A stretch of DNA of 64,000 bases from Aquila chrysaetos chrysaetos. Taxonomy: Eukaryota > Chordata > Aves > Accipitriformes > Accipitridae. Below the pieces are notes generated by a model. The model saw only the letters and a list, made by a program, of their open reading frames with translations, was not told the origin of the DNA and did no database searches. A program made the position numbers and the translations under genes. The stretch lies in NCBI RefSeq assembly GCF_900496995.4, contig NC_044007.1, forward strand, positions 70,408,742-70,472,741, read 5' to 3'. Positions within the stretch are counted from its first letter, which is position 1. Every line of letters starts with the position of its first letter. Of this stretch, positions 17,051 to 32,617 are shown piece after piece.

Positions 17051-20000
17051 ACTAAACAGGATGCAGACTGCTCATATCCAAGAGGTTAATTAGCAATGAC
17101 TTGAGACATTTAGTCTCTCTTCTTGCAAAAGGAAAAAAATAAGCTTTGCTTCCTGGCAATGCAGTTTTTCCAGCCTTCTGAAATTTCTCACATAGACTTT
17201 TCTCTTGTCTTGATTCACAGGCAAAACGCCCCCAATTCCTCAGGTCAGACACTCTCTTTGCCACACTAAGTTTTAAAGGGATAGCTCCCATTAGCCAAAG
17301 CACAGATAGTAAAGCAAATACAGGCACAGCGTTCAAACTTCATGATATTTCAGTACAGAGCTCTTCGGCTAATTTTTATTGAGTCAAGCTTTATCCTTTG
17401 GCCTTGCAGGATGTCTCAGAAGGTTTAAAATCAATTTCTACATCACCACCATCTTCTGCTTCAGCTGTCATCTCTGTTACTGCCTGCGTGGATCCCTCTT
17501 GCAAAGCAGCTCATGACACCAATAGCAAATGAACACACTGACACCACAAGAGACCTGTACTCACACCTAAACTTGCATTCACACTTCTGGACCATTCAAT
17601 AACTAGCCCGTTCTTCATGCCTAGTTCATCCTCCCTTTCACTTCTGCCACTGCATGTGGAAACCTTTAGGATGGGATGCTAGAGAAAAGGCCTTTCACAA
17701 GAGCTACCTCTAAAAAACAGGGCTGTCAGTCAAACAGACAGAAACTCAGGCAATTGATCTTGCAATTGAAGATCAAGAAGCAATACTGTTAGTTATTCCA
17801 AAGAGTTATATCTCAAATGGTTATTCCCAGCAATAATTCACATTAACAACCCTTTATCTCATATCTTTAACCTTGGTTCTTAATGTTTAGCACAAAAATC
17901 AAACACAAAAAAATAAAACCAAACTAGGAAAATATGTTCTGGCTTGCCTTTGCTTTTTGATACAGCTCTAATGAGTTCTCTTTTCATTGCATCTCCCCTC
18001 TCTGTGTCACCAAGACTACCCAAGAACTAGCAATAAAGGCAGCAATACATGATACCACGTATAGAAGAGTAATGTGTTATTCATAGCTTATCAACAGTTT
18101 TGCTAAAACATATGTGCAACACTTATAAGCATCTAATTTGGAATTTTATGTTAAGATCACAGATGAGTAATTAGCAGAATTAGCAGAAAACAATTGTTAC
18201 ATGTTATTTTTCAATAGATCCGTGGGCAGGGAAATCCAGTTGTGTTTAGCATTCATAATAGTTTAACATTTGCTGAGTGGCTGTGCAGTGGGGCTATCAA
18301 ATGCTAAAAAAGAAATCATTGCTGTGACCCCAAAGCATCATGAGGTTGTTTAAAAAAAAAAACATAAGAATAAAGAAAATAAGGAAATACTGAGATCTTT
18401 TAATTTGTCTTTCTGATTTGGTCTGTTTTAAACTTCTTCCCAGCACTAGAAAGACTGCAAACATTCTCACATTTCTAAATGAAAGCTGAGATGATAACAT
18501 AATCACTCGTCTCTGGGACTTAAGGCTTTAAAAAAACTCATTGCTAAACTGCTACTAAATAATATTCTAGTGGTATTACCAACTAATGATCAATCATGCC
18601 TCAGTACAAGCTCCAAAACTCAGATCAGGTAAACAATGAAAGCTCAGTTCTCAAATGCATGCAGCTGCTGGGTCCCACTTTATTCTGAGAGTGTCCTTTT
18701 CGACCTCAGGCACACTCAGAGTAGAGCCAAACCCTATTTCAGGAGAAAGGGACATGCCACCAACATGCACCCATAAATCCTAATGCAACAGTGCTACTCA
18801 TTTTACAGCTTCTCTACCAAAGCACTTGAAAGGTATGGTCCTAGAGAGTAGCCCATAACACCAGTATTTATTTAAAAGTTGAAATCACTTTTATAGCAAA
18901 GATATTGCTCTTTTAAATTTGATAAACTGAACTCAGATAAAACTCTTCTAAAGTATAAACCTTCTACCTAACATTACTCTTTCACTAAATGGTAAGTTAT
19001 CTCAACTCCCAGATATAGTTAGAGAATTGAAGATCCACTGCCACAAAATGCACACAAAGCCAAACTAAAAGTGAAGCCATAATCATGACCTTATCTTCAC
19101 AAATGGGACAGAAAATCACTATCTAAAAGCCACTGGAAGCATTTAACAAGAAAAATAAGAGTTTCTCACTCTCAGGCTGACACCAGTAACTAAAATCTTT
19201 GTCTTTTTATTTGAAGATATTATTATATTTGTGTGTATGGAAAAACATTCAGTAAGAGCAAAGAGATCTTGTAAAATGATCTGTAGTTTAGGTTTCAAAT
19301 GTGGCAGAAGCAATCTGGCAGATTTATTATAGGTCAGTAGTCAGAGCAGATTTTTTGAAAAAAACACGAGTGTTATAAAACTATTATATTTTCTGTGATG
19401 TTCTCAAAATTCAGAACAGCCTACTTATGAAAGCCTTGCAGGTTTGGGACGGGTTTTTTCATTATTAGCTTCAGCATTTATTATAACCAAAAGTGATCTT
19501 ATTTTTATCTACATAGTCTGGTTTTGCTGCGTGCTTGCAAATTTCATAAGAGTCTCTTTCAACTAAACAATTTGAATTTTCTATTCATACACTCAAGACT
19601 GCAATCACTAGAGCTATTTGAAAAATTATATCACAGGCAACAGCAGACAAGAAGTCATTCTTTTGTAAGCTATGAAAAAGGAAGATATTTATTGTCATTC
19701 TTGTAGGGGAGGGAGGTTATGACAATAAAAGGTATGACACCCACAGATTTCAACTGCATTGGCAAAACCTGGGTTTGTTTTTAGAAAAACATGAAAATTG
19801 TCACACATTCTTATGGCTTCGCAGCTGTCATTTATATTCATAAATTCAGCCACATGTTTAGATTGTTTTTGTTTGGTACCAAATCAAATTAGAAATATTA
19901 CACCTACTTGTGAACAAAGTAAACCACAGGTATTTAAAACTCCAAAGACTGAGTGTTCACGTGATAATAATGTTAAGTAAGTCATACACATGGACTTGCA

Positions 20001-22000
20001 GAATCAGACTGAGTAGCATCTTTCCAAATAATTCAACCAATATTAGTGATCTAACCTACGGGGCAAAGTAGCTCCTAACGTTACTCAAGGCATCAGAATC
20101 TGACCCATAACTCTTTCTGTTTGGATAGATAAAAAACAAACAAGCATTATCCCTGCCCAGCATATACAGAGACACGACTGTGTATTAAGTGACACCTATG
20201 GGAAGGTTCTCTACAATCATCCCCTGGAAATGGTAATTGTGACCTTCGCTTTTGTGTGGTCTCTCACCTCCATCATTTGTAGCAGCCTTTTATACCCAGC
20301 AGGGATGAAGCCCTCTGGTTATAGACTTAACCTTCTCCTTGTTCCATGCAACTCTTGTCTGCCTCCCAAAGAATGAGACACACCTAAAAAGCACCATCTT
20401 TTGCTTCCACCTATCAGGAAAATACTGACAGCCCGCCAAGCAACAACATGAACGTTCACAATCCCTTCTGATGTTGCCTCCAAACTATCTATCTCAGCCA
20501 CAGCTGCAGATGCTTAATGGAGAAGAGATGGGGCAGATGGGCTGACCAGAGAATGGAACAGAGCTGGCATGGGACACCATCCTTGCCACCCCCGCCCCAG
20601 CCTAGATTTCAAACATGGCACATGGCTTCTGGTTGTCCCTATTCTCACTGACGTATCTCAGAAGGAACTGGAATCTTCCACACATCTTCCAGTGGAAGAC
20701 AGGAAGGATCTCTCTTTTGACACACAATCACGTAATACTTTTTGCCACATCATAACTGCCTTGAAAGATCTGAGGTGTAAAAATAGCTGAGAGATTTTTT
20801 GATCATTTTCACTGGAAAATGTGAGTTAATCAACATCATTTTTCAGAGCAATGTATCAATATGGATGATTCTCACCAGCAAGGGTTTCTCCTGTACTAAA
20901 TGAAAGTATGATTCAATGACAGCAAAAGGTTCTGTCGCAGCATTGCTTGAAAGAGAGGAGCTCACCCGTAATGTGGGATACTTACGAAGGATATACCTGT
21001 TCTCACCTTGGAACTGATCTGTACTAACCATGATAAAATGGGAAAAACAAAAAAATCCTTGAAGTTTAATTCCCCAGTGAGAGTAAAGTGATGTGGCTTT
21101 AAAATGCTACTGCCTGAAAATTCAGATAGCTTTCTGAGCAAAGAGAAATTCAGGAATGCTCTTGGATGTTATTTTAATATTTGGTCTTTTTGTTGTTAAA
21201 AAAATCAGTGTTGCATAGTTGTGTTAACCAAAATGTATGCTATTCTACTTCATACCACTATGCCACTTAATTTAGAAATTAATAATTTTGAGGCTAGAAC
21301 ACTGCTCATGTACATAGGTAGGCAGGGAACTATCAATGAATTTGAAAAACAAAAATTCACAGAACAAGTAGCTACACCATTGTGTACCTTCTAATATCAC
21401 CATGCCCCAAACTCTTGCACCACCCAAAAAGCCCAGCTATTTTATTAACATATGATCAAATCCCTTGGGAAAATAATTTAAGCAGAAAAATTGAATGATA
21501 ACTGGGAACTGCGTAAAAGCATTTCAGTACAAGTCTGAAAAGCTTCTGCCTGAAGCAATTAAGAAAGATGCCTTTACCGGTTAAAACTACCCTAACAGGT
21601 ATGAGAGCAGCTATGAAAGTATTGCTTGCTGATTAAAGAAACAAGAAGCTGATGATAAATATAAATCAGAGTGTAGGAATCATAGAAAATTGATAAGTGA
21701 AGGGAAGCAAAACAACTCAATCTATCATTATGCCAGAGCTAAGGACAATTTAAATGCATATTTCTCCATAATTAAGACAGAAAGGAGTCATACAATGGTG
21801 CCTTCAGAAAATTATAGCTCAATATCTGGAAAAAGGACAGATTATATCACTGTATGATGGTGAATAAATGGTCTCCATAACAGCATACTTAAGCAAGATG
21901 TTAAAAAAAAAAAAAAAACCTGCTAAAACTATATACTGTAAGTGTTGAGTTGTTGGGGAAGCTCCAAAGGATGGGGAAAAACACCCAACAAAGAACAAAG
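17051..22000. other. Intergenic, no gene seen
   Basis: AT-rich DNA with an A tract at about 21903-21918. No recognised repeat family, RNA gene or exon; open frames are short (under 95 codons) and featureless. Confidence 0.6.
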
Positions 22001-25000
22001 TTCTGATAATATCTTAAAAGAGTCAATAGTAAGTAGAAAAAAATATATGTCAGTGTCTGGACTCTTAATAAAGAATTTAACTGCGGTAACAAAATTCATG
22101 TTGATGAGTATGGGTCTATGGAAAATAAAGCATGTTAATAACTACATGCCTCCTTTCACAAAAAAATACATCGATTGATAAAAGTAATAATGTTAATGAA
22201 ATATATGTTGCCAAAATGATACTCTTTGGCACCAGTGTGATTGCTTCTAGGTAACTGGGGCCTGGTTTTGCATCCAACTGGATAAGCTGCTGCTTCTGAG
22301 AAGTACCACCAAAATACATGAAGGCCTGGTAGGCACATCTTGCAAGTAAATTAATCCAGACCCACTGCAGCTCCACAGCAATCTTTTGCTTTGCTTTGAA
22401 ACTAAATACAAAGCTCCAGAGGCACTTGTCCTCTCACCTCTAGATCTGTTCCTGTTCCAGCTTTGAACTGCATGCAGCTGCTGCAGATCTACAGCTGACG
22501 AGGACAGCAGAAGACGGGGGAGCAGATTTTAATCTCTCTCAAGGACAAGAAAACACAAGAAAAGACCAAAGCTACTAAGCTCTATCTTCTTCTTCCTTTT
22601 CTCCCTCTGATGCTGGAAGAAGTGAGAGACAAAGGAAAAAAAAAAAAACAAAGCAAAAAGCAATGCCAATCAGGACTTACTTTTTCCACCCAGAGCTGAA
22701 GGAAGCTTGAGGATTCTGACATCATTAAGAAACATACTGCATTAGAGCAGCTGCACTGGGGATGCTGGTAATGCTGCTCCCCCATGTCTTCTTGCTCCTT
22801 CTATTGCCAACTCCACTGCCCTGCTGCCAAACCTTCCTGAGTCCCTGCAGGAAAGACAGGAAGAGAAAAGAAAGGGCAATAGCGCAAGGGCATGGTTTCC
22901 AAACCAACTTTTCTCAGATTTTTTTTGCTTGCATCATTTCCTCTGATGTAGTCTAGCCAGAGGCTGAGCTCCAAATCACGCTGTCTAATACCTGCTAGAA
23001 CTCTCCTCGTCCCTCATTTCTCTAACTGTATCATCACACTTTTGCATCTTTCCACTAACAGAGTTAACACGTTATTTTGCCTTTCTTCTTCGACTTCACC
23101 CTATTGCCCTGCTCCAGCTATCAGACGTATGAGTTTACTGTGCTGCCAAGTTCCCCCCCTCAGTCTCCCAACCCCTGCACCCCCAAGCAGGCACACACAC
23201 CCCCCTCCATCAAGCAGCTGTCATTTCCTCATTGCTGCTCCCTGCCAATAAGAAAAACCCCTTCAGAAAATCCTGCTTTGCAGCCTACCTTCAAGCATAT
23301 TTCTCTCACAATGCCTACAGATAATGGCAGTAACCAGTGGCAAGGCAAGGAGTGGTCTGAGATTACCGAGGTGGTTAGCAGAGAAAGAAAGTCAACAGGC
23401 AGAAGTCATAACATGAGGATACTCTCTTCCAAGAAGAAAGTGGCTCTCGTGCTGTAGCCACGTTAGGCACAGGTTTAATGAACTTAGTTAACTCGTTTTC
23501 CCCAAGCGTCCCTTTGTGAACATGGCCTCTGTTTGCCCTACTGCGCTCACACTGTCAACATGCTCACAGCACGCTTACCTGTTGCAGCCATCAGTTGCAT
23601 CTGTTCTGAAATACTGCCTGTGAACTTTGCCTTTTTTGACATGCCCGTACAGTATCTAGGGCAAGGTAGCTCTGATCTTTTACTGAGGTTCTTAAATACT
23701 ACCTTGTTATAAGTCGCTAACAGAAACAACAGTAATAAAGCTACATTTTTAAGGAGCAATAACAAGCTCACCTTTATGCTTGGTTTAAATCCTGAAAGGA
23801 CTATGGACTGTATGACTCTTCCAGCACATACTACTTTGCAGGCAAATTAAGTTTTACTCAGTGGCTGTTTACTCTCTTTTTAGGTACTGAGATACTGGAC
23901 AAGTACAGTTTAAACATAAATCTAAATTTTGTTCATTGGTTCTAGTTCGTCTCTATTTCCAACATAATAGAACATAAATCTGATCACACAGCTTGGATAA
24001 TATCATTGTTCACTTTATAGTCATGGCTCAGCGTCACACTGGACAAGATCACACAGGGGATAAGGTCACGGAAACTCTCTGTGTGTCTTCTACCCTGTGA
24101 TGTTATCAGGTACTCAACCCTAAAGCAATAGAAACACACTGATAAAAAGAGGGGAAAGGGAACTGTGATAATAAATCAACTCAACTGCAGAGAAAGTGCC
24201 AGGGAAAACAATATTGATTTTTTTTACAAGTCAGCACACAGATTTGTCAGACAAAAGAATAGAGATGTCAAAACCCACAGAATCAAACACACTAATATTA
24301 AGAGAAAAACAACCCCACTACCTACAAAATGCTAGAACGTGTGCATAGCGATGTTTATCAGGAAGAGGAATGGTATTTTATCATACTCAGAAAATTTAAA
24401 GGAAATATTTATACAATCTGTATTTAGCAGCTACTCTTTGCCCCTTCACACTGATTTTACATTAAAACATCTTAGCAGGGTCAGGCAGAAGGGGAGTCAG
24501 AGTCCACTGCAAAAGGAAAGCACCTCTGGCCCAGTGAACAAAAGATGCTTCACTCCTCACCTAAGGGAGGTGACTCACTGGTCATCACCAGTGACCATGC
24601 AGTTACCTCCCCAGGTGGTAGTAAAGTATCTTCCTTCTCTTCAGTGACCGAGAGGAGCTTTCTTTCCAAAATGGCCATGTTACACTCCTGGAAAACAGGG
24701 GATTGGTCAGGGCAGATCAAGCAGACAAGACTACATTGGAGAGAGAAGACATTTAAAATCTATTCCACTAAAGAAAAAAAGTATTAAAATTATATAACCA
24801 GTTATAATAAATATACTAGATGACATCATAAACTTTGATTCTCTCAACAAGGATCATAAGAAAGAAGTAGTTGTATGAAATGCCAAGTATAAGAATAGAA
24901 ATAACTAGCAGTTCAGAACAGTGATTCATGTGCTATCTAACACTTACCTTCAATAAATTCAGAGAAACTAAGGTCAGAAGGACAATTACTTCAATTATTG

Positions 25001-27240
25001 TGTCCCATGTAACAGAAGTCCTTAAATTTCACGCAGTTCCTCTTATTTGTATTCCCAAAACCTGTTTGGCTAAATCAGTTATTTTAGAAAGACATTCAGC
25101 ATTGATTTGAAGACTTCATAAGGTGTAGAAATCATCAATTCCACTGGTAATCTGTGCTAATGTTTCACTGCCCTCACTGTTAAAAATTAGGACTAATTCC
25201 TTATTCAAATTTGTATGCCTTTAACTTCCTGCCATAAATCTTTTCTCTCTTAAATTACAGAGCACGTAATTTTCTCAACATGAAGGTATTTGGGCATTAC
25301 AATCACGTCACATTCAAATCTTCTTTTTTGAAAAATGGATAGATTGAATGCCTTAAAACTCTCATTATAACTCACTTCCCTCAGCACACAAGTTATTCTT
25401 GTGGCTCTTTTACTCAACCCTTCCAATACTTTGTAATTCTGGAGCTGCAAGGGGTTGTTACTCACGTGGATGTAGGTTGCACCTATGACTGCCTGGAGAT
25501 ACACCGGTGTCACTTCCCCAGTTCACAAGACTTCAATTCAACTCATTTCATGCTACTACCAGTATAGTACCAGGCATATAAATGGCTATGTGCCATTGCA
25601 TGCGTACAAGGTACAAACTAATATTGAACCGCAAATCAAGCCACTGTAAAAACACCACGCTTTAGCAACTGTTGATATTCTTTACTCTAAATTTGGCATG
25701 CTGCTTTCATTTGCTTGGACTTGCTTTTATTTCCATGCTTCTATTTCCATTAAATCAGAAGCAATGCTGAAAAAGAAGAAAATAAACTTCCTGTTTCATC
25801 GTAACAGTATGGTCACAAGAATCTCATTGAGGGAAGAAAGTATAGTATAAGTAGCACACCAGTTCTGGGCCTCATTGTAGAGGTAAATAGCAGTCTTGAT
25901 TTTCAACACCTACCCTTCACCAGTTGCCAAGATGCTAAAAGAATTATGATCTTTCAAATATTCTTTAATTTTATTTGTACATGCCTTTCTGTGATGGGTT
26001 TTTTGTTTTATTTTCCCCTCTTTTCAGTCTCTGAAATGGTTATTCCAAACACAGAAATGTAATGCACAGAAACAGTTAAAATTTATTTTATCCCTAGGTA
26101 TTCAATATTCTCTCTAAACACTCAGCAAATCCATTCAAATAGTGGCTACACCGAATTCAGTAAACCCTTTTTCTGACAGTAGTTCCCCCTTTGCAAGATT
26201 CCCAAATTTAAAACACATCCATGCCATGAGCCACGCAGCAAAACACTCCTGTGCCTGAGGTTCCCTTCTCACAGGGACACTTCCAGTTACTAAAGAAAAG
26301 TACAGTGCAGTGCATCATCGCCAAAGTTATAGGTGAAGCTTTCAGCACAGTGAAGCAGCTCCCTGTCCTGTGAATTCTTCACATAGCGTGGTCAGTCGCT
26401 GGTCCCACCACTGAATTAGAACCTCTTCACGATGGGGAGACAGCACGCAATTTGAGACACGGGCTGATGAAAATGCCAATATTTGAGAAGGCTTAGAGCT
26501 AATTTTGTTTGCTCGGCACAGTATGAAAACAACTGCTTTTCCATGATCTCTTCATGAAAAAGCAGTTTAGTGGTAAACAAAATTTCAGAAGCAGAATCTG
26601 GGTCTTTCCTGTTTGTTTTGTTTTTCAAGCCAAATAAAATCATGTTAAAATGAGGACTATTAAGGCAGCCATCCTTCAGCAACTTAAAGGCTCTGAAACC
26701 AACTAGAACCTTTAGAAAAAAGGGTGATAGTGCTAAATGCACTGTGAACAGGAGAAATACAAGCCACCGGATTGGCAAAGCAAGACTTTTCTGAATAAAC
26801 ACCTACATCTGATAGATGATAACATGCAGGAAATAACAAGCCTTGCCAGAAAATATGCTTTTTTCCAAAATGCACTGGTTTGCTCTTGTTCATGAGGCCA
26901 GACGAACATAAAAAAGTTGTTTCTGTGAATATTGTATGGGCTATTCACTACCTGCACTTCTGAATTCAAGCCCACAGTTCAAGCCCATGGAGTCTTGGAA
27001 AAATTCCACCAAGAGCTCTAACACTGGATTCATTGTACTTATCCATGTATTTTTATGAAAACATCTACTTAAAAAAAATCTCATGGAACCATACTTCTTA
27101 GACCTAAAAAAAGTCCTATCTACTATGTTAGCAAGAAATTGTCTTTCCTTAGAAATCTCTTTCCCACCCTGCCATCTAATGATTAAAGTGAATGCCTTCC
27201 TTTCTTCTACTTTCCCACAAAACATTAAAAGAATTCTCTT
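22001..27240. other. Intergenic, no gene seen
   Basis: Non-coding. Frames of 126 codons (23077-23457 plus) and 128 codons (26416-26802 minus) are the largest but show no domain, no conserved motif and no supporting splice signals. Short A-rich patch near 22636-22650. Confidence 0.55.
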
Positions 27241-27245
27241 TGAAC

Positions 27246-27263
27246 AAAAAAAAAAAAAAAAAA
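27246..27263 (+). repeat. Poly(A) tract
   Basis: An uninterrupted run of about 18 A. The preceding sequence was not recognised as a retroposon, so this may be a simple repeat. Confidence 0.8.
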
Positions 27264-30200
27264 ATTCCCTGATGGTTCTTAAAGAGGTAGAAAAGCCTCA
27301 ACCATGTAGGTCTGCTTCAAGATTTTTATATGACAAATTCATAACACTTGTCTTACTAGAAACAAGTTCAAACTAAATTTATGTTCAAACTGCTTGAAAA
27401 AAAAGTCACAGCATACTGATTTCATAACTTTAATGCTTTTTTTTTTAACATTTCAAGTGTGCAATTCACAACATGGGCAGCTATACAGAGTACTGCACCA
27501 GGGACTGAATCTTTAGTCTCTTCCTGAACCAGGCTGCTCTTTATTCCCTGAGCTCAGACTTGGGCAGCAAACTGACTGCCTGTTCCTTTAAAGCTCCAAC
27601 TGGTCCATTCCTTCCCTCCTTCAGAGTCTCCTGCCTTGCTGAATTTGCCCAATCTGCCGATATGACATCAGTATTCAACACTGAACAGCAGAGGACCAAA
27701 ACATTCATGACAAATTTATTTTGCTAAGCCTGTGCAGCTATTTGTCTGTTTTAAAGCTAAGTTATTCTTATGAAAGCGTAAGACAAACATAACATGCCTG
27801 CTGGCATTTTTCCTTTGCACCAGCACATCTTATGAGCCTAACAAGGCTCATCCATCATCTCCACTAACCATGGACTGAGGTGAAAGGTCAGGAGTCAGGG
27901 TTTGGAGAAAGTCAACTGTAAGGGGACAGAAGGCATGCTGATAGGGAAAAGACTGTATCACTGTCATCTACCGGCAGCAGTGATTGACAAAGACAATATT
28001 GTTTTGTAATAGATGACAATTATCCATTTATTTCATACTTTCCTTTTGTTCTCCACAGCTGTGAGATGCAATAGTTACTGCTGAAAGTCCGTGAGAGACT
28101 TTTATGACTTCTGCCATGTGTATGGTGCACAGCATCTGCTCATCCTTTAGAGGTGACCCCTTACTGAGAGGCTTACAATTTTAGGTTCCAGATTCAGTCA
28201 TTTTGCCCTACACAGATGAGATTTCTTTGTCCTCCAGAGGATTCAACAACTGGGTGAAAGAAAGCAGATGGTCTTGCCACTGTCAGATGTTCTTGATAGC
28301 ACTGTCCTGGATGTTTTTCTCTGCAGGAATGTTCTTTTAAAAAAAACCATCACCACATTAGACTTTCTTAAATCCCACAAGCTTTATAAAGTCTCTCTCT
28401 CTGAGCAGGGCTTCTCTTTCATTCCCAACTATCCAAACTAGAAACTTGGCAACAGTTTTCCAATTTCTAAGACAATTGCTCTTCTTTATTGTAAATCTCA
28501 TAACCATGAGATATGAGAGCCTAACCAATAAAAACGTATTCCGTTTTTTTTCATTTCATTTATTCAGGAATTTAAGGAGCAAATGAAGAGCAGTAGATAC
28601 GGGATTATCTTAAGAAGAGAAAGATTCCTCAATGGAGTCTGCTAAAGAAAAGCAGGTCCTTTTTCCCTGAAAAACATTCTATATCATAAAAGCAGTAAAT
28701 AGTAATATAAAAAAAGTTTCCCAAGTGACATGACCTTCTTTTCACAGTCCAAAGAGCAAATGACAGGGACACTGATCTCAGAGGGGTGTTTTAGGAAAAC
28801 ATAACCACAAAAAATAAATAGAAATAGGGTATCCGCGATCTAAAGGCAATAGTCTCCACTTCTTAAAGTACCGACACAAGGGAAAGGCAGAAATAGAACC
28901 AGGGTCTGTGACTGTCTTTTGAGGACCCAAGGGCGAAGTCTAAAATTTAAAATGTAAGGAGAAAACAGTCCTTAAAGAACAATAATCAGAGAATTAAGTC
29001 CTGAAGGGATCCTTCAACCACTCCATCTGACTTACTGTAACATTCATTATGTATCTTTCCAGCTATCCTATGCTGCACTGAAAAACTTCAGTTTGGCTGA
29101 AGTACATTTGCCCAACAACTGCAGAAACATTTGCCCTTGGTCTTGCCAAGACACGTCAGGTGAAGACCCCCCCATTCACCCCACAGTATATTTCAGCGTT
29201 TGCCTGCTCTCACTGCGTGGCGGCAGCTCCCAGGGAGTCACTCTCGTTGTGCCTTTCCAGCCAGAATGAAGACCCCTTGAACAGCCAGCATTTTTTTTCC
29301 CCTCAGAAATACTTAACACGCAGTAATCAAGTTACCACAACCTTTTGCTTTTCCTTCTCTCAGCTGAACAGCTGGAGGTTTCAAAGTCTGCCCTTCAAAA
29401 GCCTTTACATCATTTTTGCAGCTCATTTACGCCCTGGTCCCACTTTTAAAATATGACCACAGCCAGACTGTGCGGAATAGAGCAGTATTTAGCTTCTCAA
29501 TATCTGTCTCACTGACTTGGTTTAAAGAGGTAAAAATCACCTACTCATTGATCCTCTGTGCTCATACCTAAGGATCACATTAGCCATTTTGTCAGCGTAT
29601 CACCAAATTCAGTATTTATAAAAGAAAAAAATGCTGCAAAAATGCTGTTAGTGTTCCAGTATGCCACAGTTCATAGCTTAAACTTATGTCACCTATAATG
29701 CAAATGTCAAAAATCTCACATTCCTTTTTCAAAATCCCAGCTCACAATTAACTGCAGATACAGAACCAAGGAGGTGAAAATGTACATTGTAGGGAGTTCT
29801 AGTCTTTCTTTCAGTCATAGCCTTTCAATGTTTTACATACCTGTCTTTATTTCCATGACAATATAAATACTTAATCTTTCAAAATGTTACATCCTGTTTT
29901 ATTCTATTATTGTTTCAAGTAGGATTTATTATAGTAGGACTAACCGTACAGTTTTGAGAATGGTCAAATCACCAGAAAGTCATTAATCTTGGGTATATAC
30001 ACCAGGAAAACTGTGTATAAAAGATAAAAAGAAACTTAAGGATTTTAGCCTTTAGTGGGACATTCTTTTTCTGTGCCCAGCTCCAGAAGACTTAAGCGCA
30101 TCAGCCCACACATTTAACTCCCAGAAGGCAGCAGAGGAAAGGTTTATGTGAAAAAACACTTGACTGCTGAAGGAGCCACTCCATACAACTATTAATCTCC

Positions 30201-32612
30201 AAGAAGGACGACAGAGCTTACACTAAGAGTGAAATATGTGCAATTGAGGGCGCTACCCATTTCATTATTGACTGCTGAATGACCCAACACTGCAACCTGC
30301 TGCAAGGAAGCAATGATTCTCCTTTCCTCCTTTGCCTGTTTCTTTACACTGAAGTTCTGGGGTCTGGGATTTTAGCATCATAGTCAGACTGCCTTTTCTT
30401 AAGGATTTCTGGTTCTTGTTTTGGTAGGCAAGTTAAGTCAAGACTATTTTAATGAGAATTCTTGACTATGAGACACTGGGGGAAAACAACCTACCACCTA
30501 TTTAGAAATATTTTTATTTGCAATTGTATAATACATTTAAGTGAGTATTTCAGACCATTACAATCATTATCAGTCCCACCTGTGAATTCAAACTCCCCCA
30601 GGCTGAGAATAACCCAGAACCCAGACCCTCTTCTTCTGAGAAAGGCTCTTTATTACTCATCAGGCATAGCAAATGTTAATGCCAGCATAAGGGTGGGTTT
30701 TTTCCCCCTTGTTAAACTCCGCACAGTTGCAGGAGCTGATCAGGCATGCTCAGAGCACACCTAGCCATTTCTGACTCCTCAGGGAGCTTAAAGCTGCCCA
30801 CAGAGTAAGATCTTACACTGCTGAGACCAAATGCTTCAAGTAAGGGCAGAAATACCTACTTAGGAAATAGCTCAAAGCTTCTTCCTCCTTTTATCTAAAA
30901 AAGTTGTCGTTTTCTTTTGATCACAAAACAGAAATTCTAGGCTCGTTCACACCATTTAATGCTAATCCCTGCAAGACGGTGGATGTTTTAGCTGTCCTTC
31001 TCACTACATAAGTAAAATTTTCTGTTAAAATACTATTATGCTTAGAATCTTGAGTTTCTCTAACTCTACTCTCAATTACCTATTCACCTCTGGTTGTACT
31101 GTAAGGTTATCCAGATGACTCAAGATGTTTCAAGCACATTGTTTTAGCACTTCTGAAAAACCTCACTAGGCACTTATCTATCTATCGAATATATTCTTTG
31201 GTGTTTTAAATCTGTCCTTTAATGAAGCGTACAGGTAACTGGGCTTAATTATGTGTTTAATGAATAGGTACTTTTGAGGAAACAATAACTTGAAATAATC
31301 TATTTGTCAGTAGAGTTAATAGAATCCATGTATAAAAGTGGTTTTATCATGTAATTTTATTTATGTAAGTAATATAAAGAAAGAGGCATTCCCCAATTCA
31401 GTTTCAGATTTGCAACATTTTGTTTGGGTAACAGAAAAATCATACTTTTAAGGTGTTACCTCAGTTGTACTTTTGTCTCTTTCTGGCTATCACAATGACT
31501 CTTTATTTAGGGACTTGACTTGCCTACAAGCACAGAACATACTTTTCAACTCCAAAGATTCACTTAAAGTGGGAATTGCTGGGGTTTTGAGCCCAAATCA
31601 CTGTCAAGTCTTATATTATGCCAGGTATTGCTGACGTGCTTCAGTGACTGAAGCCAGAACAAGAACTTGGTCCTTGTTCCCAAGAGGTTACAATCCAAGA
31701 CTCAGCAGCAAAAAAATAGAGGGATTAGATATACAGAGAAATACAGGGAGACAATGAAACACTGGTCTGCATGATATATCAGAGTTAAACCACACAAACA
31801 GTTTCTGTTGGACTGTGTAGCCTAATTATTCTTTCTGGAAAGGTAGATGTGAACCAAGTAAAAGAAACGCTTGCTTCCGTCAAAGATCTGCAGTATCCAA
31901 ACTGAATGCAAGTTAGGTACCCTCCACCATTTCAAAGACGACAATGAGGTCACTGGTTTGTCACAAATTTGCTTTCGCATGATTACAATTTGATGTTGCA
32001 TGGTGAGTTCTGATTCCTATTCCAAGAACTTAAACGTTCACAAATCTGCAGAGGCAAAGATCCTGTGTCAAACTACTAGTATATGACATTAAGTCAGAGT
32101 ACTTAAAATACGTCGTAATAGCAACTGCCAAGCATTTGATGGCTAAATTCCATTTAGCAATCTGATTCAGAAGAAGCTTTCTGTTTCCCTGAAGTGCACC
32201 TCTGGCCACCTCATATTTCCAACTTCTTTTCCAAGCCGTGTTCTCTCTCAATATTTTTCAATATCTCTAAATACCCATTTTGATTTAGAAGATAATGTCT
32301 ATGTAACTCCTCTGTGCATCCTGTGATGTTTCAGTACTGTCCTTAGTTAGTAGTTACCTGGTTTTCTTTTGCAATGAAGAATAAAGTCATCAAAGTCCAA
32401 CAAGATACATTGGTTAAATGAAATTATATAACACGAACTAAATATACTTTTTGTCTCAGCATTTGATTACTCTCTTCAGTTGACAGATACGGTTAGTAGG
32501 ATCACTTCATATGTAAAGCAGTCTGTATGCAACTGTCAATCATACACTTCATTAGGTTTCAGTTATTGTGGTGTTCTAATATTTTGATAAGGCTTAACTT
32601 AGACTTCTTTAT
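27264..32612. other. Intergenic, no gene seen
   Basis: AT-rich DNA without recognised repeats, RNA genes or exons. Open frames do not exceed about 100 codons. Confidence 0.6.
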
Positions 32613-32617
32613 GCTAC
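32613..32617. repeat. Target-site duplication, left (GCTAC)
   Basis: GCTAC abuts the inverted solo LTR and recurs at 33207-33211. Confidence 0.9.

Noticed and set aside
23140..23220. C/A-rich patch as a possible minisatellite or CRISPR-like array
   Set aside because: No regular repeat-spacer period; only short CCCC and CACA runs.
26416..26802. 128-codon minus frame
   Set aside because: Hydrophobic but without a recognisable family; other frames overlap it and no regulatory context is seen.
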